Source: a gamma proteobacterium symbiont of Ctena orbiculata
GTDB lineage: Bacteria; Pseudomonadota; Gammaproteobacteria; Chromatiales; Chromatiaceae
DNA: 64,000 nt
Direction of reading: 5' to 3'
NCBI GenBank assembly: GCA_003094535.1
Contig: NATV01000111.1
Coordinates: forward strand, 1-64,000
Positions 46,267 to 54,034 of this stretch are shown one piece after another. Position 1 is the first letter of the stretch. Each line of letters starts with the position of its first letter. The notes under the pieces are model-generated. The model saw only the letters and a program-made list of their open reading frames with translations, searched no databases and was not told the DNA's origin. A program made the position numbers and the translations under genes.

Positions 46267-47502
46267 ATGCAATGTCTTGAATGTGGCTGTGAAGTGGCCA
46301 GTCTGGACAATACTCATCTGCTTCACTGCTGCTCGCTGACACTACAGGAGTATGCCATCCGTCACCACTTGCCACTCGATCTTATTCTCGATCGGCGGGA
46401 GGTGAACAAGGCGGATAGCATCGAAAGCTATAAGCCACCCAAGGTTTTGCCCTCGGAACGGGCGCGTGCCGTTTTCATGGGACTGAAATGGGCTGGACTG
46501 CTGCATAGAGAAGACCGATTCACCCTTGTGCCCGGAGAGATCAGGCGACTCGATCTGCTGCTGTGGGACCTGCACTGGCTGCGGGAGTACGGCTTCCGAT
46601 TTCGTCAAGAGTACAGATACGCTGACGCCGCACATCGGGTGGTGGCAGTGAATCGCCTGAAAGTGCCCGCCGCCTACTTGGCTCAGAGCGCCGAGGTACA
46701 CTTGTCGCCGGTTCCACCGCCCGACTTTGTGTTGAGTCTGGCGGTACTCATCGCCCACATCGGTGAGCTGCAGGCGGGTTACCTTTTTCTGCAGCTGCCG
46801 CAGCGGTCGGTGGGGGAGACCATAATGGCGGAGACTTCCCGTTACGGCCTGCGTTTCAAGGAACTCGATGCGGCCGACCACCCTGATGGCGTGTTGCTGC
46901 GAACCCTGACCTGCGCGGATGCCGCGAAACTGCTGGCGCTGATCAAAGATAGGCTGATCGAGATCCCAGGCGCCCTGCAGCGGTTCGAGCAGCAGACGCC
47001 GCGGATGACGGTAACCAAAGCGCTGGTATTCGATGCCGCTCATTTCATCACCGATCACCCGGCCAAGTGCTCGAACCTGCATGGCGGCAGATATACGCTG
47101 AATGTCAGGGTCGAGGGCCGTGTCGATCCGGTAACAGGTTGTGTGGTGGATTACGGTTACCTGAAGCGGGTGGCGACCAAGCAGGTGATCGACAGATTCG
47201 ATCACCACAATCTGAACTATGCCGCAGCCGAATTGGCCTGGCGCTCAAGTACCGAGATACTGTGTGCCTTTATCTGGGAGCAGTTGATTGAGTATCTCCC
47301 GGGTTTGGTAGAGTTACAACTGTACGAAACCACCCAATCCTGGTGTAACTACAGCGGCCCCAGTCTGGAGGCGTTTCAGCAATCCGGCAGTGACCGACTC
47401 ATGACCCACTTTAACGACCAAAGACTGGGGCAGTCGAAGCTGCGTGCTCTTATCCGTAACAGGCCGCCAGCCTTGGAAGTGGTAGCCAAATTACAGCGCT
47501 AG
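46267..47502 (+). CDS. Orf17: zinc-finger / LAGLIDADG-like / PTPS-like three-part protein
   Basis: 411 residues in three parts. Residues 1-40 look like a MucR/Ros-type zinc finger (C3-x2-C6, H17, C21, then SLTLQEYAIRHHLPLDL). Residues 60-240 resemble a two-lobed LAGLIDADG_2 endonuclease-like fold without the acidic catalytic residues (inference). Residues 248-400 are a 6-pyruvoyl-tetrahydropterin synthase-like domain with FDAAHF (His259), Cys268 and NLHGG; Gly274 replaces the second His of the usual HGH zinc site. Its position after fae matches methylotroph Orf17, taken as pterin-related. The lost ligand suggests altered metal binding or chemistry. A 200-base gap separates it from fae. Confidence 0.75.
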   Translation: MQCLECGCEVASLDNTHLLHCCSLTLQEYAIRHHLPLDLILDRREVNKADSIESYKPPKVLPSERARAVFMGLKWAGLLHREDRFTLVPGEIRRLDLLLWDLHWLREYGFRFRQEYRYADAAHRVVAVNRLKVPAAYLAQSAEVHLSPVPPPDFVLSLAVLIAHIGELQAGYLFLQLPQRSVGETIMAETSRYGLRFKELDAADHPDGVLLRTLTCADAAKLLALIKDRLIEIPGALQRFEQQTPRMTVTKALVFDAAHFITDHPAKCSNLHGGRYTLNVRVEGRVDPVTGCVVDYGYLKRVATKQVIDRFDHHNLNYAAAELAWRSSTEILCAFIWEQLIEYLPGLVELQLYETTQSWCNYSGPSLEAFQQSGSDRLMTHFNDQRLGQSKLRALIRNRPPALEVVAKLQR

Positions 47503-47515
47503 GCATCGTGAAATG

Positions 47516-48211
47516 TTAAAGCCGAGCGTTGAGGAACCGATCGATCTCCCTGCTGCCGATAGCCCCCTGATGAAGGGCCGTGGACAACAGGACGCCGGCA
47601 GCACCGATTGAACGTAGCCGCTCCAGATCCAGCAGGTTACGGACGCCGCCGGCTGCGTAGAAATGCCGCATGGGCTGCAGATTCGACAGCCGTTCAAGCC
47701 GAGTCAGGTCGGGCCCGGTCGAGGTGCCGACCCGTGACAGGGTCATGACGATAATGTCTTCGGGCCAGCCTGCAAACGTTTGTTCGAGAGAGGCCGGGCC
47801 TTTAAACCGATCGTCGAGATAGTCCAGTGAAAGGACTGGCAGGGGAAGCGAGGCAATCAGATGAGCGAACTGATCATAATCGTCAAGCGACTCGGAACCG
47901 ATGACCGGACGAGCGAATGCACACAACGGCTCAAGGTCGGTCAGCCCGTTGTCGACCCAAAAGGTGATATCGGAGAAGTCATGGCAAAGGGTGCGGATCA
48001 GTTGCAGATTGGAACCTATACCGCCGATCGCATCGAGATCGGCAATATAGAGGGTATCGAATGGATGGATATTCAACAATGCGGACAACACCTCCCGTGG
48101 TTGAGAGGAGTGACACAAGGGTGTGTCGGATGGCGCATAGGCGTGCCGTTTTCCGCTCTCTGCCGTCACCGCTCGGGCATTCTTTAGATCTATGACGGGT
48201 ATAAGCTTCAT
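47516..48211 (-). CDS. HisA-like (proFAR isomerase-related) protein of the H4MPT cluster
   Basis: 231 residues, a TIM barrel beginning MKLIPVIDLKNARAVTAESG. LYIADLDAIGG, FWVDNGL, SLDYLDDRF and FYAAGGVRNLLDLE follow the HisA pattern. It belongs to the HisA-related group found with H4MPT genes, not to histidine synthesis; no his genes are near. Its start lies only 15 bases from the divergent mfnD start, so each promoter must overlap the other coding region. The last bases converge with orf17 (13-base gap). Confidence 0.85.
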   Translation of the reverse strand: MKLIPVIDLKNARAVTAESGKRHAYAPSDTPLCHSSQPREVLSALLNIHPFDTLYIADLDAIGGIGSNLQLIRTLCHDFSDITFWVDNGLTDLEPLCAFARPVIGSESLDDYDQFAHLIASLPLPVLSLDYLDDRFKGPASLEQTFAGWPEDIIVMTLSRVGTSTGPDLTRLERLSNLQPMRHFYAAGGVRNLLDLERLRSIGAAGVLLSTALHQGAIGSREIDRFLNARL

Positions 48212-48226
48212 CGGCGTGGACAGGTA

Positions 48227-49234
48227 ATGATGAGAATCTTTGTCTTTGAGTATATTACGGGGGGAGGGATGCTGGACAGCCCCTTGCCTCCGTCCCTCTC
48301 GGAAGAGGGAGATATTATGCTCAAGGCATTGATTTCCGATCTCGCTGAGATCGATGGGGTTGAAGTCCATACGACCCGCGACGCAAGATTGAGCGAGCTT
48401 GAACTGCCGGTTGTGTGTCATATGCTTCATAACCTGGAGGATTTCCCACTCGCTTGGCAGTCGTGCATGGAATCCGCGGATGCGGTTTGGCCCGTCGCCC
48501 CCGAGTTTTCCAATGTGCTGAAACATATCAGTGAAGCGGTGATCAGCCAGGGTAAGGTACTGCTGAACAGCCCGCCTCGAGCGGTGCAGACCACATCGAG
48601 CAAGCTGGCGACATCGAACCGCTTACTGGAGCGGGGTATCTCCGTGGTACCGACCTATCGGTTCGAGGATGGGGTGCCTGATCACAACGGAAGCTGGGTG
48701 GTGAAGCCGGATGATGGGGTTGGCTGCCAAGGCATAAGAATCTGTCGCGACCGGGATGAACTCAGTAAGCAATTTGAGGCATTGCCCTTGAATAGCGATT
48801 ATGTGATCCAGCCTTTCGTTCACGGTACACCGACCAGTCTGAATATACTGACCTGCAACGGCGAGGCCCTGGTGCTGAGCGTCAACCATCAGCGGATCGC
48901 GATGACTGACTATGGGTTTGTGCTGCTCGGCTGCGTGGTGAACGGTCATTTGAAACACCGGGCCCGCTTTCATAAGATCGGTCGTGAAGTAGTGGCCGCT
49001 TTTCCCGACCTCTGGGGTATCATAGGCGTGGATATCATCGATACCAAGGATGGCCTGCGCGTGTTGGAGGTCAATCCCCGGATAACCACCTCCTACGTTG
49101 GCTTGAAGGAGTCCACCGGCATCAATCCCGCTGCCCTGGTGTTGGACCTGCTTGAGGAGCGCGCGCCTCTGCCGCGGCAGACACTGAAGGCATCGGTGGT
49201 GGATGTAAATCTGGAGTATGCCGGTGCCGCATGA
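48227..49234 (+). CDS. mfnD: ATP-grasp ligase, MfnD-like (methanofuran synthesis)
   Basis: 335 residues, ATP-grasp of the COG2232 type (methylotroph Orf21). SWVVKPDDGVGCQGIRI is the nucleotide loop and GIIGVDIIDTKDGLRVLEVNPRITTSY the metal-binding end. Archaeal MfnD joins tyramine to glutamate. Bacterial methylofuran contains tyrosine or tyramine with a polyglutamate tail, so this enzyme probably adds glutamate. It starts an operon with mfnF, pabB and mfnE. Confidence 0.83.
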   Translation: MMRIFVFEYITGGGMLDSPLPPSLSEEGDIMLKALISDLAEIDGVEVHTTRDARLSELELPVVCHMLHNLEDFPLAWQSCMESADAVWPVAPEFSNVLKHISEAVISQGKVLLNSPPRAVQTTSSKLATSNRLLERGISVVPTYRFEDGVPDHNGSWVVKPDDGVGCQGIRICRDRDELSKQFEALPLNSDYVIQPFVHGTPTSLNILTCNGEALVLSVNHQRIAMTDYGFVLLGCVVNGHLKHRARFHKIGREVVAAFPDLWGIIGVDIIDTKDGLRVLEVNPRITTSYVGLKESTGINPAALVLDLLEERAPLPRQTLKASVVDVNLEYAGAA

Positions 49235-49238
49235 TGCG

Positions 49239-50276
49239 ATGATAGTGGGATGGGATCTGGGCGGTGCCCATACCAAGGCGGCGCTGGTCGACTGCCGTGG
49301 AAGGGTGGGTTCCGTGGTCCAGATAGCCTGTCCCCTGTGGCAGGGTCTCGATCATCTCGATGCAGGCATCGATTCGGTGCTGGAGAAAATCGGCGACGAC
49401 AGCGGTCTAAGGCATGCGGTCACCATGACGGGAGAGCTGGTCGATCTGTTTCCCGACCGCGCCACCGGGGTGAAAACGCTCATCGATACGATGAGTCGCC
49501 GTTTTCCCCAGGCGGAGCTGGCCATCTATGGCGGCTCGGCGGGATTTCTGAAGCCGGACAGTGCGGCGAATCAGGCGTTACAGGTGGCGTCGGCCAACTG
49601 GCTTGCATCGGCTTCCTGGGCGGCCGGTTGTCTGCGTGAGGGCCTTCTGGTTGATGTGGGAAGCACCACGACCGACCTGATCCCCTTTGCAGACAAGCAG
49701 GTGCTGACATGCGACTATAGCGACCATCAGCGCCTGACCGGCCAATCCCTGATCTATACAGGAATTGTGCGTACGCCGCTGATGGCGGTTACCGACAAGG
49801 TCCCTTTTGCGGGAGAGTGGGTTTATTTGATGGCTGAGCATTTTGCGACCACCGCGGATATCTATCGACTGAACGGCGAACTCCCTGAGGGTGCCGATCT
49901 GTTGCCCAGCGCGGACAACGGTGAAAAGAGCCAGATCGGCAGCGCGCGCAGATTGGCACGCATGCTGGGGTTGGATCTCGATGCCGCCGATCTCGACAAC
50001 TGGCGAGGGATCTCGCGTTTTATCGCGGAACAGCAGCTGCGACTGGTGGCGGATGCCTGTGAGCGTCTTCTGAGCAGGCCGGGGCTCTCGGATACCGCTC
50101 CTCTGGTGGGTGCCGGTGTAGGACGTTTCCTGGTGGAGCGCATCTGCCGTCGCCTGGGAAGATCCTATATCGGATTCGAAAGCCTATTCGATTATGCCAA
50201 CCCCGTGGCGTCGAAAGTGGCCGAGTGCGCGCCGGCCGTTGCGGTAGCCAGTCTGGCCAAGGAACATGCGGGATGA
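49239..50276 (+). CDS. mfnF: Hydantoinase/kinase-like MfnF-type protein (methanofuran synthesis)
   Basis: 345 residues of the ASKHA fold. GWDLGGAHTKAALVD is phosphate-1, LVDVGSTTTDLIPF phosphate-2. It is the COG1548 family (Orf19 of methylotrophs), whose archaeal member MfnF couples the furan diphosphate to tyramine to build methanofuran. ATG 49239 is chosen, but GTG 49224 and ATG 49218 are in frame and overlap mfnD; the true start is uncertain. Confidence 0.82.
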   Translation: MIVGWDLGGAHTKAALVDCRGRVGSVVQIACPLWQGLDHLDAGIDSVLEKIGDDSGLRHAVTMTGELVDLFPDRATGVKTLIDTMSRRFPQAELAIYGGSAGFLKPDSAANQALQVASANWLASASWAAGCLREGLLVDVGSTTTDLIPFADKQVLTCDYSDHQRLTGQSLIYTGIVRTPLMAVTDKVPFAGEWVYLMAEHFATTADIYRLNGELPEGADLLPSADNGEKSQIGSARRLARMLGLDLDAADLDNWRGISRFIAEQQLRLVADACERLLSRPGLSDTAPLVGAGVGRFLVERICRRLGRSYIGFESLFDYANPVASKVAECAPAVAVASLAKEHAG

Positions 50277-51667
50277 GTGCGGTGGTCATCGATTTTCCCT
50301 ACCGCGAGGATAGCGCACAGCTATTCGAGGCCCTGGCCCACCAACCCTGGGCGGCCTTTCTCGACAGCGGCCGTCCCCACAGCGAACAGGGTCGCTACGA
50401 TATCATCTCCGCGGATCCCGACTGCGTTCTTGTCACCCGCGGCGAACAGACCCGGATTCAGCGAAGGGATGGCACCGTAGCGCTCTCAACGGATGATCCC
50501 TTTCAGCTCCTGCGCGAAGCCCTAGGGCCGATCGTCGATGGCATCGACGGGATTCCCTTTTGCGGCGGCGCGATAGGCTATTTCGGTTATGACCTGGGGC
50601 GGCGCCTCGAACGCCTGCCCAGTCTGGCCGAGGACATGGAACAACTGCCGGATATGGCCATCGGTATCCACGACTGGTCGCTGGTGGTGGACCATCAGGA
50701 GCGGCGAAGCCGTTTGGTTGGCCAGAACCCCGCCCGTCTCGAGCGCTACCGCAGGCGCCTGCTGCGGGCTGCGGAACAGACCGGCAAAAACCGGCCGGCG
50801 GCCGACTATCGGGTACTCGGCGAGGTCTGCTCGAACATGACCAGGGAGGAGTATCTTGCGTCCATTGCGAGGATAAAGCGCTACATCCTCGACGGTGACT
50901 GCTACCAGGTCAATTTCGCCCAACGTTTCTCCGCCGCCGCCGAGGGTGATCCCTGGCATGCCTACAGCCTGTTGCGCCAGCTCAATGCGGCACCCTTTGC
51001 CGCCTATATGAACACACCTTACTGCCAGGTACTGAGCACATCCCCAGAACGCTTCCTCGAGGTTCGCGACGGTTTGGTGGAAACCAAGCCGATCAAGGGA
51101 ACCGCACCCAGGGGTGAGGATCCGATAGAGGATATGATGCTCGCCGAGATGCTGAAAAACAGCCCCAAGGACCAGGCGGAGAACCTGATGATCGTCGATC
51201 TGCTGCGCAACGATCTGGGGAAGGTCTGCGCCACGGGCAGCGTGGAGGTACCGGAGCTCTTCAAACTGGAGAGCTACGCCCGTGTGCATCACCTGGTAAG
51301 CAAGGTACAAGGAACCCTGGCGCCGGGCAAGGATGCGCTCTCTCTGATGCGTGCCTGCTTCCCCGGCGGATCGATCACCGGGGCGCCGAAACTGCGCTCG
51401 ATGGAGATCATCGAGGAGCTTGAGCCCCATCGACGTGGTGTCTACTGCGGCTCCATCGGCTATATCGGTTTTAACGGCGACATGGACAGCAATATCGCCA
51501 TCCGCACCCTGGTGCACTCCGACGGTATAACCCGCCTCTGGGCGGGCGGGGGCATAGTCGCCGATTCCGATCCCGAGGCGGAGTATCGCGAGACCTACCA
51601 CAAGGCCTCCGCTCTTCTGGATCTGCTGCAGCGAATGGAACAGATGAACAGCGAGCGATGTGGGTAG
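50273..51667 (+). CDS. pabB: Aminodeoxychorismate synthase component I
   Basis: 464 residues, chorismate-binding enzyme with ETKPIKGTAPRG and GSITGAPKLRSMEIIEELEP. It makes aminodeoxychorismate for pABA. pABA is a precursor of both folate and H4MPT, and its place between methanofuran genes suggests a copy dedicated to H4MPT. No pabA or pabC is adjacent. Start and stop overlap both neighbours. Confidence 0.93.
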   Translation: MSAVVIDFPYREDSAQLFEALAHQPWAAFLDSGRPHSEQGRYDIISADPDCVLVTRGEQTRIQRRDGTVALSTDDPFQLLREALGPIVDGIDGIPFCGGAIGYFGYDLGRRLERLPSLAEDMEQLPDMAIGIHDWSLVVDHQERRSRLVGQNPARLERYRRRLLRAAEQTGKNRPAADYRVLGEVCSNMTREEYLASIARIKRYILDGDCYQVNFAQRFSAAAEGDPWHAYSLLRQLNAAPFAAYMNTPYCQVLSTSPERFLEVRDGLVETKPIKGTAPRGEDPIEDMMLAEMLKNSPKDQAENLMIVDLLRNDLGKVCATGSVEVPELFKLESYARVHHLVSKVQGTLAPGKDALSLMRACFPGGSITGAPKLRSMEIIEELEPHRRGVYCGSIGYIGFNGDMDSNIAIRTLVHSDGITRLWAGGGIVADSDPEAEYRETYHKASALLDLLQRMEQMNSERCG

Positions 51668-52266
51668 TCAAGCTGGGAGGCAGTCTCTTCAATTCGGCGC
51701 ATCTGGGTAACTGGCTAGTTCTCCTGGCTCAGGCCGACTCGCTGGTCATCGTTCCCGGCGGCGGCCCTTTCGCCGATCAGGTCCGAATGGCGCAACAGCG
51801 CTGGCAGTTCGACCAATCATCCGCGCATAACATGGCACTGCTCGCCATGGAGCAGTTCGGCAGAATGGTAGGTGGCATGCAGCAGGGACTGGGTGTCGCG
51901 GCGAGCCGATCCCAAGTCGCCGAAGTGCTGGCAAGGGGCGAAATCCCGGTATGGCTGCCGACAGCCATGGTCATGGCCGAGCCCGGAATCGGACATAGCT
52001 GGGAGGTGACATCCGACTCCCTGGCGGTATGGCTTTGCGGAGAGCTCGGGATCGAGAAACTGCTGCTGGTGAAATCCGCACCCATCCAGGGAAACAGGAT
52101 CTCTGTTGCCGAGCTTGAAGAGAGCGGCATGATCGATAGCCGGTTCGGCGCCTACCTACAACGATCCCCGATTCGTGCCTGGGTGTTGTCTGCGGGCGAT
52201 CATGGCCGTTTCTCGGCACTGCATCAGGGTGATGTTTCACTTGCCACCGAGATTGTCTCTGCTTAG
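51658..52266 (+). CDS. mfnE: Amino-acid-kinase-fold protein, MfnE-like (methanofuran synthesis)
   Basis: 202 residues of the amino-acid kinase superfamily (WVVKLGGSLF, VIVPGGGPFADQVR, LLLVKSAPI). It is the COG2054 group (Orf20 of methylotrophs). Archaeal MfnE phosphorylates the aminomethyl-furan phosphate to the diphosphate used by MfnF, and the gene order here supports that step. It overlaps pabB by 10 bases. Confidence 0.83.
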   Translation: MWVVKLGGSLFNSAHLGNWLVLLAQADSLVIVPGGGPFADQVRMAQQRWQFDQSSAHNMALLAMEQFGRMVGGMQQGLGVAASRSQVAEVLARGEIPVWLPTAMVMAEPGIGHSWEVTSDSLAVWLCGELGIEKLLLVKSAPIQGNRISVAELEESGMIDSRFGAYLQRSPIRAWVLSAGDHGRFSALHQGDVSLATEIVSA

Positions 52267-52451
52267 AACGTTGAGCCGCAATTAACGATCTACTGCGCAA
52301 AAAGAACGCATATCCATGCCTCCTTGCGGAGCAAATCCGACAGTTTTTTGACCAAATTCGTTAAATCAAAACCGCGGAAAGATCTAGCAGATTTTCAATA
52401 ACTCACTTAATGCATTGAATATCGGGTAGTTAATATATATCAATGCAACTC

Positions 52452-52467
52452 TGGCATGGGTCATGCA
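52452..52467 (+). promoter_or_regulatory. Possible sigma54 promoter
   Basis: TGGCAT-GGGTC-ATGCA keeps GG-N10-GC, five of six -24 bases and TGCA of the -12 box. The predicted start near 52478 leaves a leader of nearly 190 bases that contains the dyad at 52496-52545. Confidence 0.5.
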
Positions 52468-52495
52468 GAATATTAGTAGGATCTGATGTATTATT

Positions 52496-52545
52496 GTCTC
52501 CGAGCTGAGTTCATTAGACTTTTCTAAAGTACTCGCCTCGGAGAC
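52496..52545. promoter_or_regulatory. 9-bp-arm inverted repeat in a possible leader
   Basis: GTCTCCGAG (52496-52504) and CTCGGAGAC (52537-52545) are perfect complements around 32 bases, which contain an inner ACTTT/AAAGT hairpin. As RNA it would be a three-tiered stem-loop; as DNA, an operator. Function unknown. Confidence 0.45.
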
Positions 52546-52666
52546 CGCTATATATAGCATCAGACTACTGATGGCCTTGCAGATGCGGCATGGATTCCAC
52601 GATTGGATAGGTCGTCCACGTTTCTGGCTTGTTGCCTATGGCGACCACTGAACAGAGGTTTGTATT

Positions 52667-53074
52667 ATGGAATTGTGTGCCGTACTGCTTTCTTGGATCT
52701 TCACGCTGTCGGACTACCAGCCCGTCGATAGCGAATGCCCTGAAATGGAGATGGTCTCCCACAGCTGGTTGGAAGAGCGCGCCTGCAACGGACGCTCCTG
52801 CAAGGTGTTGGGCTGGTACCCCGGTGAAGGTGATGTGGTCTATCTCGACGATCGTCTGGATCTCGAGAACAACATCTTCCATACCTCTGTCGCCCTCCAC
52901 GAACTGGTTCACTGGCTCCAGGGCAAACAGGGCGCAGTGCTGGAAAACTGCGAACAGAGCATCGAGGCGGAGCGTGAAGCCTATGCGATACAGAGCAGTT
53001 TTCTGGTCGAATACGGCACCTACTATCCGGTAGGTCGGGTGCTGCCGATGCTGCAGTGCGATGACTCTGCCTGA
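52667..53074 (+). CDS. HExxH metallopeptidase-like small protein (DUF6647-like)
   Basis: 135 residues. HELVHWLQ (His78-Glu79, His82) with AEREAY about 20 residues on (Glu103) gives a gluzincin-like zinc site. The N-terminus is hydrophobic (about 4-16) and could be a signal or anchor. Several cysteines (24, 40, 45, 95) suggest an exported, disulfide-bonded protein. The ATG has GAGG upstream. It sits between methanofuran and pterin genes but has no known C1 role. Confidence 0.72.
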   Translation: MELCAVLLSWIFTLSDYQPVDSECPEMEMVSHSWLEERACNGRSCKVLGWYPGEGDVVYLDDRLDLENNIFHTSVALHELVHWLQGKQGAVLENCEQSIEAEREAYAIQSSFLVEYGTYYPVGRVLPMLQCDDSA

Positions 53075-53224
53075 AAAGCCGGCAGCAAGATCCCCATTCG
53101 TAAATCCGTTATCGTTTGGTGGGGCCCAGACCCCACCTCGGATTCACCTACCTGGCGCTGGCACGTCCCACCCTTCGATCTCCCGAGCCCGCACCTGCCA
53201 ATCCACTCATCACTATCCTTGCGC

Positions 53225-53242
53225 TGTCACAATAGGTTGACA
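53225..53242. promoter_or_regulatory. TGTC-N10-GACA dyad, possible activator site
   Basis: TGTCACAATAGGTTGACA; the arms extend to TGTCA/TGACA. Same spacing as the dyad at 34167-34184, and a similar distance upstream of a -24/-12 promoter. Confidence 0.4.
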
Positions 53243-53381
53243 CACATGTCCCTTGTTCAAATCGAGTGTCAGCAGGAATCTTGAATTAGAACAACCTTAT
53301 CGCCCCGTGTGACGCGATAATCAGGGTCGTTCAAAAGACTTTACTAACCATCTCTCCCTGGAGTCCGGCGGAAATCGGGGT

Positions 53382-53397
53382 TGGAGCCAAATTTGCA
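53382..53397 (+). promoter_or_regulatory. Sigma54 promoter of the second pterin/methanofuran operon
   Basis: TGGAGC-CAAAT-TTGCA: correct GG-N10-GC, full TTGCA, two mismatches in the -24 box. Leader of about 88 bases to the TTG start at 53496. Confidence 0.55.
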
Positions 53398-53495
53398 TGG
53401 ACTTTACGTGCAGGTTGACGCTCAGCGGGCGCCCCAGGATACTTGCTGGACCTGCATGACGGCATATAGATACCAACAATAGATGGAGCCTGCCC

Positions 53496-54008
53496 TTGCA
53501 AAATTACGCGCAAACATTCGCGGTCAATGTCTACTCGGGGGAGTTGCATTTCAACTCAGCTCATTTCATTACCTTCAACAACAGCTGCGAGAATCTGCAT
53601 GGTCACAACTTTCATCTCCGCATCCAGGCCTACGGCGACAACAACAGTGATGCCTTCGTGATCGACTTCGTGCTGCTCAACCGGCTGGCTGCGGAGATAT
53701 GCCATGAGCTGCACGATAAGATACTTTTACCTGGCAAGAGTGAGGAGGTGGCGATCAAGCAGACAGGTGACCGGATTGAAGTCTCGAGTTATGACAAGCA
53801 CTTTGCCCTGCCGGCGACCAACTGCCTGGTGCTGCCGGTGGCAAATACCACGGCGGAGATGTTGGCCTGGTATGTCATGGAATCCCTACTGCCGAAGCTC
53901 GAAACAGACTCGGCCCTGGCCCATGTGAAGAGCCTCGAGGTGGCTGTTGAGGAGGCAGACCATCAATGGGGTATCTGCAGACGAGAGATACATAGCGGCG
54001 GGGATTGA
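53496..54008 (+). CDS. 6-pyruvoyl-tetrahydropterin synthase-like protein
   Basis: 170 residues, a complete PTPS/QueD domain: FNSAHF (His23) and NLHGHNFHL (His35, His37) form the zinc site, and Cys31 is the C-x3-HGH cysteine. LEVAVEEADHQWGICR near the C-terminus has the pterin-anchoring Glu. It probably acts in an early pterin step of H4MPT synthesis. Compared with Orf17 at 46267 it retains the full metal site. The start is TTG 53496 with GGAG 9 bases upstream; no ATG is in frame nearby. Confidence 0.88.
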   Translation: MQNYAQTFAVNVYSGELHFNSAHFITFNNSCENLHGHNFHLRIQAYGDNNSDAFVIDFVLLNRLAAEICHELHDKILLPGKSEEVAIKQTGDRIEVSSYDKHFALPATNCLVLPVANTTAEMLAWYVMESLLPKLETDSALAHVKSLEVAVEEADHQWGICRREIHSGGD

Positions 54009-54034
54009 TATGATGCCGTCGAGGAAGCCGTGTC

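Larger units (their letters stand above)
52267..52666. other. 400-base intergenic region with promoter and dyad
   Basis: AT-rich, no gene. It carries the possible -24/-12 element at 52452-52467 and the GTCTCCGAG/CTCGGAGAC dyad at 52496-52545. Otherwise nothing is recognised. Confidence 0.45.
53075..53495. other. 420-base intergenic region upstream of the second pterin operon
   Basis: No gene. GGTGGGG/CCCCACC (53118-53137) is a stem without a T-run and may be a weak terminator. TGTC-N10-GACA lies at 53225-53242, about 140 bases upstream of the -24/-12 element at 53382. Confidence 0.45.
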
